Source of the DNA: Butyrivibrio sp.
GTDB taxonomy: Bacteria > Bacillota > Clostridia > Lachnospirales > Lachnospiraceae
DNA length: 40,799 nucleotides
Assembly (NCBI GenBank): GCA_017634825.1
Contig: JAGBMP010000038.1
Coordinates: forward strand, 1 to 40,799
Reading direction: 5' to 3'
The notes under the pieces are model-generated. The model saw nothing but the letters and a program-made list of their open reading frames with translations, ran no database searches and was not told where the DNA came from. Below are positions 1-8,228 of the stretch, in pieces. The stretch's first letter is position 1. The number at the start of each line of letters is the position of its first letter. A program made the position numbers and the translations under genes.

Positions 1-368
1 GCAATCTCTTCGCTGCAGTCAATACCGATATCAACAGTAACAACTTCTGCATTCACTTTTCGTGCCATGGTGCTTGCACTGCTGATACCTTTTCCGAGAG
101 CTACTGCCACTGCCTTTGTGATCTCGCTCCCGCTTTGGGATACGCCCTCTTTTACAATACCGTTGTCTGCGCACATGACAACCAGGGTCTTTTTATCAAT
201 CCCCGGGTGTTCGCTGTTTTGCATCGCACCGATCCTGCAGATCACATCCTCAAAATCTCCCAGGGAATCAAGGGGTTTTGAGATCTTATCCCAGTTTCTC
301 TTCACCTGCATGAAGACCATTTCGTCAGGCTTATCTATTTTTAGATCAAACAATTCTTCCTTGGTCAT
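1..368 (-). CDS. cobT: Nicotinate-nucleotide--dimethylbenzimidazole phosphoribosyltransferase, N-terminal part (cut by window edge)
   Basis: CobT transfers the phosphoribosyl group of nicotinate mononucleotide to dimethylbenzimidazole (or another lower-ligand base) for the nucleotide loop of cobalamin. The first 122 codons are visible; the C-terminal part, including the catalytic Glu, lies beyond position 1. Recognisable family segments are KPLDSLGD near residue 32 and VVMCADNGIVKEGVSQSG near residues 63-80, followed by the glycine/alanine-rich stretch ALGKGISSAS. The ATG at 366-368 follows the cbiA stop codon by 9 nt, with AGGAT/AGGT purine runs upstream, so it is the last visible gene of the cobalamin operon. 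Family assignment is from motif recognition and context; the missing C-terminus cannot be checked here. Confidence 0.9.
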   Translation of the reverse strand, partial: MTKEELFDLKIDKPDEMVFMQVKRNWDKISKPLDSLGDFEDVICRIGAMQNSEHPGIDKKTLVVMCADNGIVKEGVSQSGSEITKAVAVALGKGISSASTMARKVNAEVVTVDIGIDCSEEI

Positions 369-377
369 ACCTAAATC

Positions 378-1724
378 CTACATTCCTAAAAATCTCTCAA
401 TAACCTTCCTGCATGAAGGATAGTAAAGGTGTGCAAATCCCGCAAAGACATTACCCTTTGACTGATATCCGCTCCAGGACCTGCCACTGCTTAGCTTGGT
501 AACAGTAGCCGCTTCGCCGTTATCCGTTGTGTCGTAGTAATGGAATTCATGACCTCTTACGCGATCTTGTTCCGTTAGATAAGGATTATCTAAAGCTCTG
601 CTTACAGAAACATAACCAAAGTGCGAGAGCTTATCTGTCATGAATGAGCTGCCACTAAGCGCTCCCACCATATCGTATTCGCCGCCCTCTTTATCTTTGA
701 GCTTCTCCTGCAGATAGAGAAAGCCTCCGCACTCTGCAAGAATTGGCATCCCTAAGTCCGCAGCCTTTTTGATGCTATCGCGCATACTCACATTTTCCGA
801 TAGCTCTTTTGCATAGAGCTCAGGATAGCCTCCGCCTATGATCAGCCTTGATACCTCCGGGATTTTTCTATCATGGATTGGGGAAAAGAACTTTATACGC
901 GCCCCCATTTTCTCAAGGAGTTCAAGGTTTTCCTCATAGTAAAAGCAAAAAGCTTCATCTCTGGCAACGCCCACAGTCACATCAAACTGCGGATACGGCT
1001 TTACTTCCGGAGCGTTTAAGGGTCCTGTCTCATTTGCTATCTGCATAAAGCCTTCCATATCAAGGCTCTTTAAAAGCTCATCTGAAACACTGTCAACTCT
1101 TGAAAGGAGCATCGGAACCTCTGATGGAAGTACCAGCCCCAGGTGCCTGCTCTCAAGAATGCCGTCCTTTAGTACAGGCAGTGCTGCTATTACGGGAATC
1201 CCAAGTTCTCTCTTGATAAGGGTAGAAAGCTCGGAAACAAGAGCCGCTGATACCCTGTTAAGGATAACGCCCTTAATCACGCGATTGCTCCCGTACTCAA
1301 GATATCCCTTTATCATAGCAATCACGGATTTGCTCATACCCTTTGCATCCACAATAAGTATAGCGGGAGTCCCTGTCCTTACGCACAAGTCATATGAAGA
1401 TCCAAGTCCTTCCTCGGCTCCAAGGCCGTCATAAAAGCCCATGACGCCCTCTATAATGCCGATATCGCACCCCTTTGAGCCTTCAATGAGACTTTTTCTT
1501 ACTCCCTCTTCCCCTGCCATTATAAGGTCCAGATTTCTTGAAGGAACCTTCAATACGCTTTTGTGAAACATAGGGTCTATAAAGTCCGGTCCGCACTTAA
1601 AGGCGCAGGGATCAAAGCCCTTTTTTACAAGAGCTCGCAAAAGTGCACAGGTTATCAGAGTCTTTCCGCTGCCGCTTTTTGGCGCGCACAAAAGAACTCT
1701 TGGCAGTACTTTTTCTCTTTCCAT
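378..1724 (-). CDS. cbiA: Cobyrinate a,c-diamide synthase
   Basis: CbiA amidates the a and c side chains of cobyrinate in the cytoplasm, using ATP and glutamine. The 448-residue protein has the N-terminal P-loop-like SGSGKT of the MinD/dethiobiotin-synthase fold, then a class I glutamine amidotransferase domain with AECGGFLYL (nucleophile Cys) and EFHYYD (catalytic His). Length is normal for the family. The frame opens further upstream at a TTG (1743-1745), but the ATG at 1722-1724 has an AGGTGG ribosome binding site at good spacing and lies 10 nt after the stop of the preceding gene, so I chose it. It sits between the cbiJET fusion and cobT in the riboswitch-led operon. The related hydrogenobyrinate enzyme CobB is unlikely because all neighbours belong to the anaerobic route. 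Confidence 0.95.
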   Translation of the reverse strand: MEREKVLPRVLLCAPKSGSGKTLITCALLRALVKKGFDPCAFKCGPDFIDPMFHKSVLKVPSRNLDLIMAGEEGVRKSLIEGSKGCDIGIIEGVMGFYDGLGAEEGLGSSYDLCVRTGTPAILIVDAKGMSKSVIAMIKGYLEYGSNRVIKGVILNRVSAALVSELSTLIKRELGIPVIAALPVLKDGILESRHLGLVLPSEVPMLLSRVDSVSDELLKSLDMEGFMQIANETGPLNAPEVKPYPQFDVTVGVARDEAFCFYYEENLELLEKMGARIKFFSPIHDRKIPEVSRLIIGGGYPELYAKELSENVSMRDSIKKAADLGMPILAECGGFLYLQEKLKDKEGGEYDMVGALSGSSFMTDKLSHFGYVSVSRALDNPYLTEQDRVRGHEFHYYDTTDNGEAATVTKLSSGRSWSGYQSKGNVFAGFAHLYYPSCRKVIERFLGM

Positions 1725-1734
1725 CACAATCCAC

Positions 1735-3726
1735 CTAAACTTCAAAAGCTATAACAAACACCGGATTCATTCCATCTGCCATGTGATATTTTCCGACTTC
1801 CTTAAACCTTGCTGCGCCAAGCTGAACCACCTCAGTGTTTGTTGCTCCCATGGTACCGATCACTTCCATGGTCTTTCCAAGGGTCTCAAGCGTCACGCAG
1901 TTGACCACGAACCTTACAGGTCTGTTATCCTTAATGCAGCTCCTGATTATTTCCTCAAGATTTCCGCTGCTGCCACCTATAAAGACATGGCTTGGCTTTG
2001 GAAGGGCGGATAGTGCTTCCGGTGCTGCTCCCTCCACTATCTCCATATTCCCAAGACCGAATTTATCTCTGTTCTTATATAGGAGCTCTATAGCCTTTTC
2101 ATTTTTCTCTATGGAAAAGACCTTTACGCTCGGGTCAGTTAATGCAGACTCCAGTGATATTGAACCTGTTCCTGCACCAACATCAAAGAGAATACTATCT
2201 TTGGAAAGGCCAAGCTTTCTGATGGACAGCGCCCTTACTTCCTCCTTGGTCATGGGCACATCTCCCCTTATTATTTCATCATCCGAGAGTGCCGGGATCA
2301 GCTTGTTCTTAGAAGCTACCGGGTTCTCGATATACAATAAGGTCTTGCCTTTAACATCACTTTCCAAAAAAACTTCAGCTCCATACCCAATTATCTTCTC
2401 AGCCTCTGTTCCAAGCTCACATCCAAATGTTACTCTGCATCCTTCAGGCAATTTATTTGCTGTTTCAAGTGCCTCTTTAGCACTGTTTGCAAGGAGAATC
2501 ACTTTCTCATTTTTCCTGACAAATCCGCATACATCGCATTCTCTGCCATGGCTTGAGATAACCGTTACATCTTCAAGAGCAGCACCTATTCTTGCAGCAA
2601 AGAGTGACACCGAAGATATTCCGCTTATCTTTTTTACTGCATAGCCCTCTTCTTCAAATATTGCCGAGGCTTTCTTTGCTCCGCTGCAAAGGCTTATATC
2701 TCCCGAATACACCACCAGAGGAGCTTTATATTCCTGATGCTCCTTTAGAAATTCCAGGATCTTCTCTCCCTCATACCCATCTTTTTGAGGGGCAGATATT
2801 CCTTTTATTCTCTCCAGCACCGTCTTTGCACCAAAGACAATATCTGCTTCCTTCAAAGCTTTTGAAAATTCAGCGGTATAGAACCTTTCATCTCCGGGAC
2901 CCACACCTCCTAAGGTGATGCATTTGCCCGTTTCTTCTAAAGGCTCTTTTCCCAGAATAGTAAAGATCCTCTCAAGTATTTCTCCGGCTTCCAGGCCATC
3001 ATTAGAGATATCATTCTTCTCAGGATTTCTTATGACAATTGTCTCTGCATTGCAGTTCTCTGAGGCCTGTAGCTTCTCAGAAAATCCTCCTGCCTCTCCG
3101 CTTTCCTTAGTAAGTATGACCGACGCATTTATCTCTCTTATCAGAGCCTCATTCATAGCCACCGAAAAAGGTCCCTGCATTGCGATTATCTGACGCCCCC
3201 GTAGCCCGGCTTCATGGCACTTTTCGATGCCGGCAATATCCGGAATGATCCTGACATAAACTCTTGATATGTCTGAAATCCCGCCTGTGATCTCTTTTAA
3301 ATCCCTGCTGCCCGTAAGGAGCAATATGTTTCCTGCTCTCTTCTCAAGCTCTTTTGCTGCATATGTCACATCTTCAACATATGTCACGTTTCCTGCATTT
3401 GCCTCAGAATCTGCAGTTTTTCTGAGTAGCCTTAAATAGGTAAAAGACTCTTTTTCACAGGCACTCTTTATCTCCTCAGAAGCCTTTATCGCATAGGGGT
3501 GCGTTGCATCGACAACTGCAGCAAATTCGCCATCTCTAAGAAGGTCTGCAATTGCGTTTCTGTCCATGCGTCCCACAAGGAGAGATGCTTCTCCGCTCTC
3601 CTCTTCAACTGCCTTTCCATATTCTGTTGCAACGCTGACCACATGGGGAATCCCAAGTTCCTCTAACTTACTTGCAAATAATCTTCCTTCAGTGGTTCCG
3701 CCGAAAACAAGAATCTTATCTCTCAC
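1735..3726 (-). CDS. Fused cobalt-precorrin-6A reductase / cobalt-precorrin-7 C5-methyltransferase / C15-methyltransferase (CbiJ-CbiE-CbiT)
   Basis: Three consecutive corrin-ring enzymes are joined in one 663-residue cytoplasmic protein. Residues 1 to about 260 are a CbiJ/CobK NADH-dependent reductase (VFGGTTEGR at 7-15, DATHPYA at 73-79). Residues about 268-470 are a CbiE tetrapyrrole methylase (LGGVGPGDE at 272-280, VVYSGDISL at 338-346). Residues about 485-663 are a CbiT SAM-dependent decarboxylating methyltransferase (RGDVPMTKEEVR near 487-498, FDVGAGTGS at 514-522). CbiE-CbiT fusions (CobL-like) are well known; the additional N-terminal reductase makes a three-step enzyme. Start is a GTG at 3724-3726 with AGAGG about 8 nt upstream; it overlaps the end of cbiH by 11 nt, implying translational coupling. 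No interruption of any domain is visible. Confidence 0.93.
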   Translation of the reverse strand: MRDKILVFGGTTEGRLFASKLEELGIPHVVSVATEYGKAVEEESGEASLLVGRMDRNAIADLLRDGEFAAVVDATHPYAIKASEEIKSACEKESFTYLRLLRKTADSEANAGNVTYVEDVTYAAKELEKRAGNILLLTGSRDLKEITGGISDISRVYVRIIPDIAGIEKCHEAGLRGRQIIAMQGPFSVAMNEALIREINASVILTKESGEAGGFSEKLQASENCNAETIVIRNPEKNDISNDGLEAGEILERIFTILGKEPLEETGKCITLGGVGPGDERFYTAEFSKALKEADIVFGAKTVLERIKGISAPQKDGYEGEKILEFLKEHQEYKAPLVVYSGDISLCSGAKKASAIFEEEGYAVKKISGISSVSLFAARIGAALEDVTVISSHGRECDVCGFVRKNEKVILLANSAKEALETANKLPEGCRVTFGCELGTEAEKIIGYGAEVFLESDVKGKTLLYIENPVASKNKLIPALSDDEIIRGDVPMTKEEVRALSIRKLGLSKDSILFDVGAGTGSISLESALTDPSVKVFSIEKNEKAIELLYKNRDKFGLGNMEIVEGAAPEALSALPKPSHVFIGGSSGNLEEIIRSCIKDNRPVRFVVNCVTLETLGKTMEVIGTMGATNTEVVQLGAARFKEVGKYHMADGMNPVFVIAFEV

Positions 3727-4456
3727 TTTGATATCCTCTGGCTGTGACCATAAGTCCCATTATATTTCTGGTTGATGAATTGCCAATAAATACCGTCGAG
3801 AACATATCAGCGGGAGTTTCTTTCAGCTCCCCAAGGGTAAGGACTTCTGAGTTCTCACCGTCTCTTCCGATGTTCCTTGCAATTCCGCACACTCTCTCCT
3901 CTTCAATCTCCTCAAGCAGTATCTCACAGGCCTTCCTTAAAAATCCGGATCTTGACTTACTCTCGGGATTATAGAGCACAATTACCATATCCGTCTGCGC
4001 TGCAGCCCGGAGCCTCTTTTCAATGAGCTCAAAGGGTGTGAGTCTGTTGCTAAGGCTTATGCAGCAAAAGTCGTGTATAAGGGGAGCTCCCAAAACAGCC
4101 CCTCCACTGATGGCCGCTGTTACTCCTGTAGTAGCCTTTATGGAAACTTCAGGAAAATCGACGCCCATCTCATAGGCAAGTCCCAAGAGTCCGTATATTC
4201 CCGCATCTCCGCTGCATATAAGGGCAACCTTTTTGCCTGTATCCGCCTCTTTTAAGGCAAGCCTTACCCTCTCCTCCTCCTTCATCATCGGAGTGCTGAT
4301 AAACTTTTTATCCTCAAACATGGGGCGCACCAGATCGCAATAGACGGTATATCCAACGATCACGTCACAGCAGTTGAGCACCTTGGCGCTCCTTATTGTC
4401 ATATCCGAATACTGTCCCGGTCCAAACCCAACCACATACAAACTCTTTTCACTCAT
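3716..4456 (-). CDS. cbiH: Cobalt-precorrin-3B C17-methyltransferase
   Basis: CbiH (CobJ family) methylates C17 and drives ring contraction of the cobalt-corrin intermediate with S-adenosylmethionine. The 246-residue protein is a single tetrapyrrole methylase domain: GFGPGQYSDMT at residues 10-20, SGDAGIYGL near residue 82, SLSNRLTPFE near residue 134 and VLYNPESKSR near residue 160. Length is typical. The ATG at 4454-4456 has a GGAGGAG ribosome binding site and overlaps the end of cbiG by 8 nt; its own 3' end overlaps the cbiJET fusion by 11 nt. The gene is thus embedded in the operon and should be controlled by the upstream cobalamin riboswitch. Confidence 0.95.
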   Translation of the reverse strand: MSEKSLYVVGFGPGQYSDMTIRSAKVLNCCDVIVGYTVYCDLVRPMFEDKKFISTPMMKEEERVRLALKEADTGKKVALICSGDAGIYGLLGLAYEMGVDFPEVSIKATTGVTAAISGGAVLGAPLIHDFCCISLSNRLTPFELIEKRLRAAAQTDMVIVLYNPESKSRSGFLRKACEILLEEIEEERVCGIARNIGRDGENSEVLTLGELKETPADMFSTVFIGNSSTRNIMGLMVTARGYQSER

Positions 4457-5495
4457 CAGTAAAGCTCCTCCCTAAAACTCCAATTGCCAGTGTCATACCG
4501 TTTTCTGTTCTCTTTTTCATGATCAGTCTCCTGCAGCCATAGGCCATGACTGACCTCTCGCAGACATTGTCAGCTCCTGTGACCTTACTCACAAACTGCG
4601 AAGCTGAAAACTCCCCTTCCTGCTCCATAAGCAGATCCTGCGAAAATGTCTTAAGCTCAGCGCCGTAATATTCGGCAAGCTCTGTAATCCCCGCCTCTTT
4701 GCTCTTTAAATCTATGGATGTAACAGCTAAAATGCTTCTTTTATCAAGAGAAAGCTCATCAAGAATGCGGTCTGCAAATTCTATAAGCTCTCTTCCCTCT
4801 TTTCCTTTTCTGCAGCCTACGCCCAGCACTATGCACTTCGGGATCAGCTGTAATTTTTCTATGCCGCAGGTCTTCGGTGATATGGTAAAAGAGCCTTCGC
4901 AATCCCCCTGCTCATCGAGATCCTTCACCCTCTTTAGACTATCTCTGCAGGCAATGACTTCAAGCACATCTTCGAACTCAGGATCAATCTGATAAAAGGC
5001 CTTATTATGTTCAAGAAGATATGCGGAAAAAGACTTAGCCTTTTTCATATCGTTAATTACAAGGCCGTTGTTTTTGGCAAACACATCAACAGCAAACTCT
5101 CCCCTTACATCGCTGGCTGTTGTAATAACGGCTGTAGCCCCAATAATGCCCGAAAGCTCTTTTGCCGCAGTAACTCCCCCGCCCATATGTCCTGAGAGTA
5201 TAGGGATCACAAACTTACCCTCTTCATCAATGACGATCACAGCAGCATCCTCTGTCTTGTCTTTTATCAAAGGAGCCACAGCTCTTACAGCTATTCCGCA
5301 GGCTCCGATAAAAACGAGAACATTTCCTTTTTTGAAGTTCTCCCTAGTCCAGTCTGAAAGACCTCCGGTTTCCAGCTTATCCGGGCCACAAGTACTTGTT
5401 TCACCGGGAATATGCAAAAGAATCTTCTCCATCAGCTCTCTTCCAACCGCGGTAAAGCATATGAACTTATAGTTATTTTTCGATGCCCTGTCCAT
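4449..5495 (-). CDS. cbiG: Cobalt-precorrin-5A hydrolase
   Basis: CbiG opens the delta-lactone ring of cobalt-precorrin-5A, releasing the two-carbon fragment as acetaldehyde; it is specific to the anaerobic pathway. The 348-residue protein shows the expected order: an N-terminal domain (VFIGACGIAVRAVAPLIKDK, residues about 61-80), a central domain with ILSGHMGGGVTAAKEL near residue 98, and a C-terminal CobE-like domain (VLGVGCRKGKEG near residue 223, SIDLKSKEAGI near residue 262). The ATG at 5493-5495 overlaps the upstream ATPase gene by 23 nt and has AAAGGA ahead of it, supporting coupled translation. Placement directly before cbiH follows the biochemical order of the pathway. Confidence 0.95.
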   Translation of the reverse strand: MDRASKNNYKFICFTAVGRELMEKILLHIPGETSTCGPDKLETGGLSDWTRENFKKGNVLVFIGACGIAVRAVAPLIKDKTEDAAVIVIDEEGKFVIPILSGHMGGGVTAAKELSGIIGATAVITTASDVRGEFAVDVFAKNNGLVINDMKKAKSFSAYLLEHNKAFYQIDPEFEDVLEVIACRDSLKRVKDLDEQGDCEGSFTISPKTCGIEKLQLIPKCIVLGVGCRKGKEGRELIEFADRILDELSLDKRSILAVTSIDLKSKEAGITELAEYYGAELKTFSQDLLMEQEGEFSASQFVSKVTGADNVCERSVMAYGCRRLIMKKRTENGMTLAIGVLGRSFTDE

Positions 5496-6483
5496 ACATT
5501 TTTTCCTTTAGCTTTTTTATCACCTTCGGGTAGTTGTCCCTAAAGTGAGGGAAAGCACAATTCTTGCAATTCTTGATGCCCTTATCGTTCCATACGTAGC
5601 TTCCGCCGCAGTCATCATGATCATATAAAGGGCAATAGCAGAACATGCAGTTAAACTCCTCTTCCGGTACATCATGACACGGGAATGACTTGCAGTTTCT
5701 GTTTGTAAAAAAGCTTGTTCCTCCTGTGCTTTTTGTGCCTGTAATGCTCCTAAGCACCTTAGCATACATGTCTTCATCAAGGTCAAAGAGCTGCTTTAGG
5801 AGCCCTTCCTCTAAGACTTCATCAGGTCTTTTCACAAGAACATGACCATCGTCATAGACGAGAAGAAGTCTGTCGCAATAGGAAAGCGCAAGCTCAAGTT
5901 CGTGGAGCGAAGCCACTATCATTACGCCCTCGCCCGAGAGCTTCTTAAGCAGCTCCATAAGCTCATATCTGTGCCTTATATCCATGTAGGAAGTAGGCTC
6001 ATCCATCACGAGATACTTGGGATCCTGTGAAATTGCTCTGGCGATCAGGGTTCTTTGCTTCTGGCCGTCACTGACATCTGAGTAAGCGATGTCTGAGAGC
6101 TCTTTTATCTTCATCAGCTCCATTGCCCTGTCTATCTGAGCATTATCTTCCTCTCTCAGCCGTCCAAGTCCATCGGTAAAAGGAATCCTTCCGGCAGCTA
6201 CCACATCCCGGCAGGTCATAAGGATCGGCTTTACTCTCTCAGTGGTGACAACGGACATAACCTTCGATATCTCTTTTGGCAGAGCTTTGGAAACATCGAG
6301 CTCATCCAAAAAGACACTTCCTCCGATAAGCGAAAGGCTTCCGTTTATGCTCTTTAGTATTGTGGATTTACCGCCGCCATTGGGACCAATGATGCCAATG
6401 ATCTCGCCGCAAGGAGCCAAAAGGTCCACATTGCGAACCACTATTTTTTTGTGATATCCGGCTACGACCTTATCAAGTTTCAT
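5473..6483 (-). CDS. ABC transporter ATPase fused to a cysteine-rich metal-binding-like domain
   Basis: Residues 1 to about 245 are a FecE/BtuD-type ATPase: Walker A GPNGGGKST at 33-41, signature VSDGQKQR at 137-144 (SDGQ instead of the usual SGGQ), Walker B YLVMDEP at 157-163, and the switch His in ASLHE near 194. Residues about 255-336 form a separate domain with eight cysteines (C264, C269, C279, C282, C284, C292, C306, C309) plus His residues, in the pattern NRNC...FPCH...FNCMFCYCPLY...CGG...GIKNCKNC. I recognise this as the cysteine-rich small domain (Pfam PF04071 type), normally a free protein. The gene overlaps the FecCD-type permease by 11 nt, so this ATPase most likely powers that permease. 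Metal sensing by the tail, perhaps of cobalt, is inference. Confidence 0.9.
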   Translation of the reverse strand: MKLDKVVAGYHKKIVVRNVDLLAPCGEIIGIIGPNGGGKSTILKSINGSLSLIGGSVFLDELDVSKALPKEISKVMSVVTTERVKPILMTCRDVVAAGRIPFTDGLGRLREEDNAQIDRAMELMKIKELSDIAYSDVSDGQKQRTLIARAISQDPKYLVMDEPTSYMDIRHRYELMELLKKLSGEGVMIVASLHELELALSYCDRLLLVYDDGHVLVKRPDEVLEEGLLKQLFDLDEDMYAKVLRSITGTKSTGGTSFFTNRNCKSFPCHDVPEEEFNCMFCYCPLYDHDDCGGSYVWNDKGIKNCKNCAFPHFRDNYPKVIKKLKEKMYGQGIEK

Positions 6484-7495
6484 TATTTATATTTCTCCTG
6501 ATTATCATAAAGATAACGATAGGCGCTCCAAAGAGCGAAGTTACAGCGGAAATGTTCAGCTCCGTGGGTGCAAAAAGGCTTCTGGCAAGAAGGTCACTGA
6601 ACATGCAGAATACTGCACCTGACATAAATGCCGCAGGCAAAAGGACTATAGGCTTTGAAGTCTTTAGTAGTTCCCTCATCAGGAACGGAACAGCGATTCC
6701 TATAAAGGAAACAGGTCCGACAAAGGCCGTCACACAGGCAGAGAGGATACTTGATAGTAGTATGACTTCGCTTCTTGTGACTCTTACATTTACTCCCACA
6801 CTTCTTGCATAGCCCTCTCCAAGCCTGAAGGCATCTAAGGACTTGCTAAGAAGCATCACCAGAACAAAGGCTGATCCCACGATCACCAGTGCGTATTTAA
6901 CGCTTCCCATGTCTACTCCGGAAAAGCTTCCCTGTGACCAGCCGTGGAGATTTACAATATCCGAGTCATCTGCAAATGCAATGAGAAAATCCGTAACTGC
7001 GCTGCAAATATAGCCCACCATGATTCCGGCAGCTAAGAGGACCATCATGTTCCTTACGGCTTTTGAAATGATGATGATAAATCCAGTTGTGAGGATTGCT
7101 CCGGCAAAGGCAGCCAGTATCAAAAGAAGTGATGAGGACCTGCCTGTACTTCCGACAACAAAGATCAGCACCAGTGCCACCATCATCTTGGCTCCCGATG
7201 AAATTCCCAGAATATAGGGGCCTGCGATGGGGTTTGAAAAATAGGTCTGTAAAAGAAATCCTGAAGTAGCAAGGCCTCCGCCAAGAATAACGGTCATGAT
7301 CACCCTGGGAAGTCTTATATCCATGATGATGGCTCTTGTCTTCTCATCACACGCTCCTCCCGTGATCGCTCTCAGAACTTCTGCAAATCCGATATGAACA
7401 TTTCCGATCCCGACACTCAAAAAGAACCCGACAAGTATCAGAACTGCCAGGGATATATATACTATCACCCCTCTTAGAGATCTTTCTCTATTCAT
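6473..7495 (-). CDS. FecCD/BtuC-type ABC transporter permease
   Basis: This 340-residue integral membrane protein is the permease of an iron-siderophore/heme/corrinoid type importer. It has about ten hydrophobic segments and the family signature RLPRVIMTVILGGGLATSG followed by FSNPIAGPYILGISSGA near residue 100, plus the conserved SFIGIAVPFLMR segment near the C-terminus that contacts the ATPase. The frame stays open to 7558, but the ATG at 7493-7495 has AAGGAAG at proper spacing and overlaps the cbiF end by 8 nt, so the start was placed there. It is followed by the overlapping ATPase gene; the matching binding protein is probably the lipoprotein encoded at 11573-13060 in the same operon. The substrate (corrinoid, other tetrapyrrole or cobalt chelate) cannot be told from sequence. 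Confidence 0.92.
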   Translation of the reverse strand: MNRERSLRGVIVYISLAVLILVGFFLSVGIGNVHIGFAEVLRAITGGACDEKTRAIIMDIRLPRVIMTVILGGGLATSGFLLQTYFSNPIAGPYILGISSGAKMMVALVLIFVVGSTGRSSSLLLILAAFAGAILTTGFIIIISKAVRNMMVLLAAGIMVGYICSAVTDFLIAFADDSDIVNLHGWSQGSFSGVDMGSVKYALVIVGSAFVLVMLLSKSLDAFRLGEGYARSVGVNVRVTRSEVILLSSILSACVTAFVGPVSFIGIAVPFLMRELLKTSKPIVLLPAAFMSGAVFCMFSDLLARSLFAPTELNISAVTSLFGAPIVIFMIIRRNINNET

Positions 7496-8228
7496 TTGTG
7501 CTGCTTCCTTCTCTGAATCCGGTAGTAAAAGTAGCGTCGTAAAGCTTTGACTTGTCATAGCCCTTTGGTGCCACTACATCTCCGACAATAATAAGAGCTG
7601 TTTTTGTTATATTATTCTGCTCTGCAACTAAAGCAAGGTTTTCCAGTGTTGTTACGTACTTCTCTTCATCCGGCCAGGTGGCCTTATAGACAATGGCGCA
7701 GGGAGTATCCTTACTTCTTCCCTCTTCCAAAAGCTCTTTTACAAGGCCCTGTACATTTCCGGCGGATAAGAAGAACACCTTCGTGGGCTCACTTTCAGGA
7801 ACCGGAGTCCTTCCGGGCATTCTGGTCAGGAGAACGCTCTGACTTACACCGGGAAGTGTATATTCAAGATTCAGCGCTGCTGCAGCTCCGCAAAAAGAGC
7901 TGACTCCCGGGGTGTAATCATACGAGATGCCCAGCTTATCAAGCTCATCCATCTGCTCGCGGATTGCACCGTAAAGGCATGGGTCTCCGGTGTGAAGGCG
8001 AACGATCTTCTCGCCGCTTTTATCCGTATCCTTCATAAGATTTATGACTTCCTCAAGACTTAGCCTCGATGAGTCATATACCTGACAGTCCGATCTTGCC
8101 TTGCTTAAGAGCTCAGGATTGACCAAAGAGCCGGCGTAGATGATAACATCCGCTTCTTCTATGTATTTCTGCCCTCTGATTGTTATAAGGTCCACAGCTC
8201 CCGGACCTGCGCCAACAAAATGTATCAT
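7488..8228 (-). CDS. cbiF: Cobalt-precorrin-4 C11-methyltransferase
   Basis: CbiF (CobM family) adds a methyl group at C11 of cobalt-precorrin-4 using S-adenosylmethionine. The 246-residue protein shows tetrapyrrole methylase motifs: FVGAGPGAVDLITIRG at residues 4-19, IIYAGSLVNPELL near 34, LHTGDPCLYGAIREQ near 98 and TRMPGRTPVPE near 140. The ATG at 8226-8228 shares one base with the TGA of cbiD, and the 3' end overlaps the FecCD-type permease by 8 nt, so transport genes are inserted between biosynthetic ones in a single transcript. Length and motifs are fully standard. Confidence 0.95.
   Translation of the reverse strand: MIHFVGAGPGAVDLITIRGQKYIEEADVIIYAGSLVNPELLSKARSDCQVYDSSRLSLEEVINLMKDTDKSGEKIVRLHTGDPCLYGAIREQMDELDKLGISYDYTPGVSSFCGAAAALNLEYTLPGVSQSVLLTRMPGRTPVPESEPTKVFFLSAGNVQGLVKELLEEGRSKDTPCAIVYKATWPDEEKYVTTLENLALVAEQNNITKTALIIVGDVVAPKGYDKSKLYDATFTTGFREGSSTNE

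Noticed and set aside
67..423. Plus-strand open frame of 118 codons over the cobT start
   Set aside because: It lies antisense to cobT and the end of cbiA, shows no recognisable motif and has no ribosome binding site.
1835..2644. Plus-strand open frame of 269 codons
   Set aside because: It is fully antisense to the CbiE-CbiT part of the triple fusion and its composition is a mirror of that gene.
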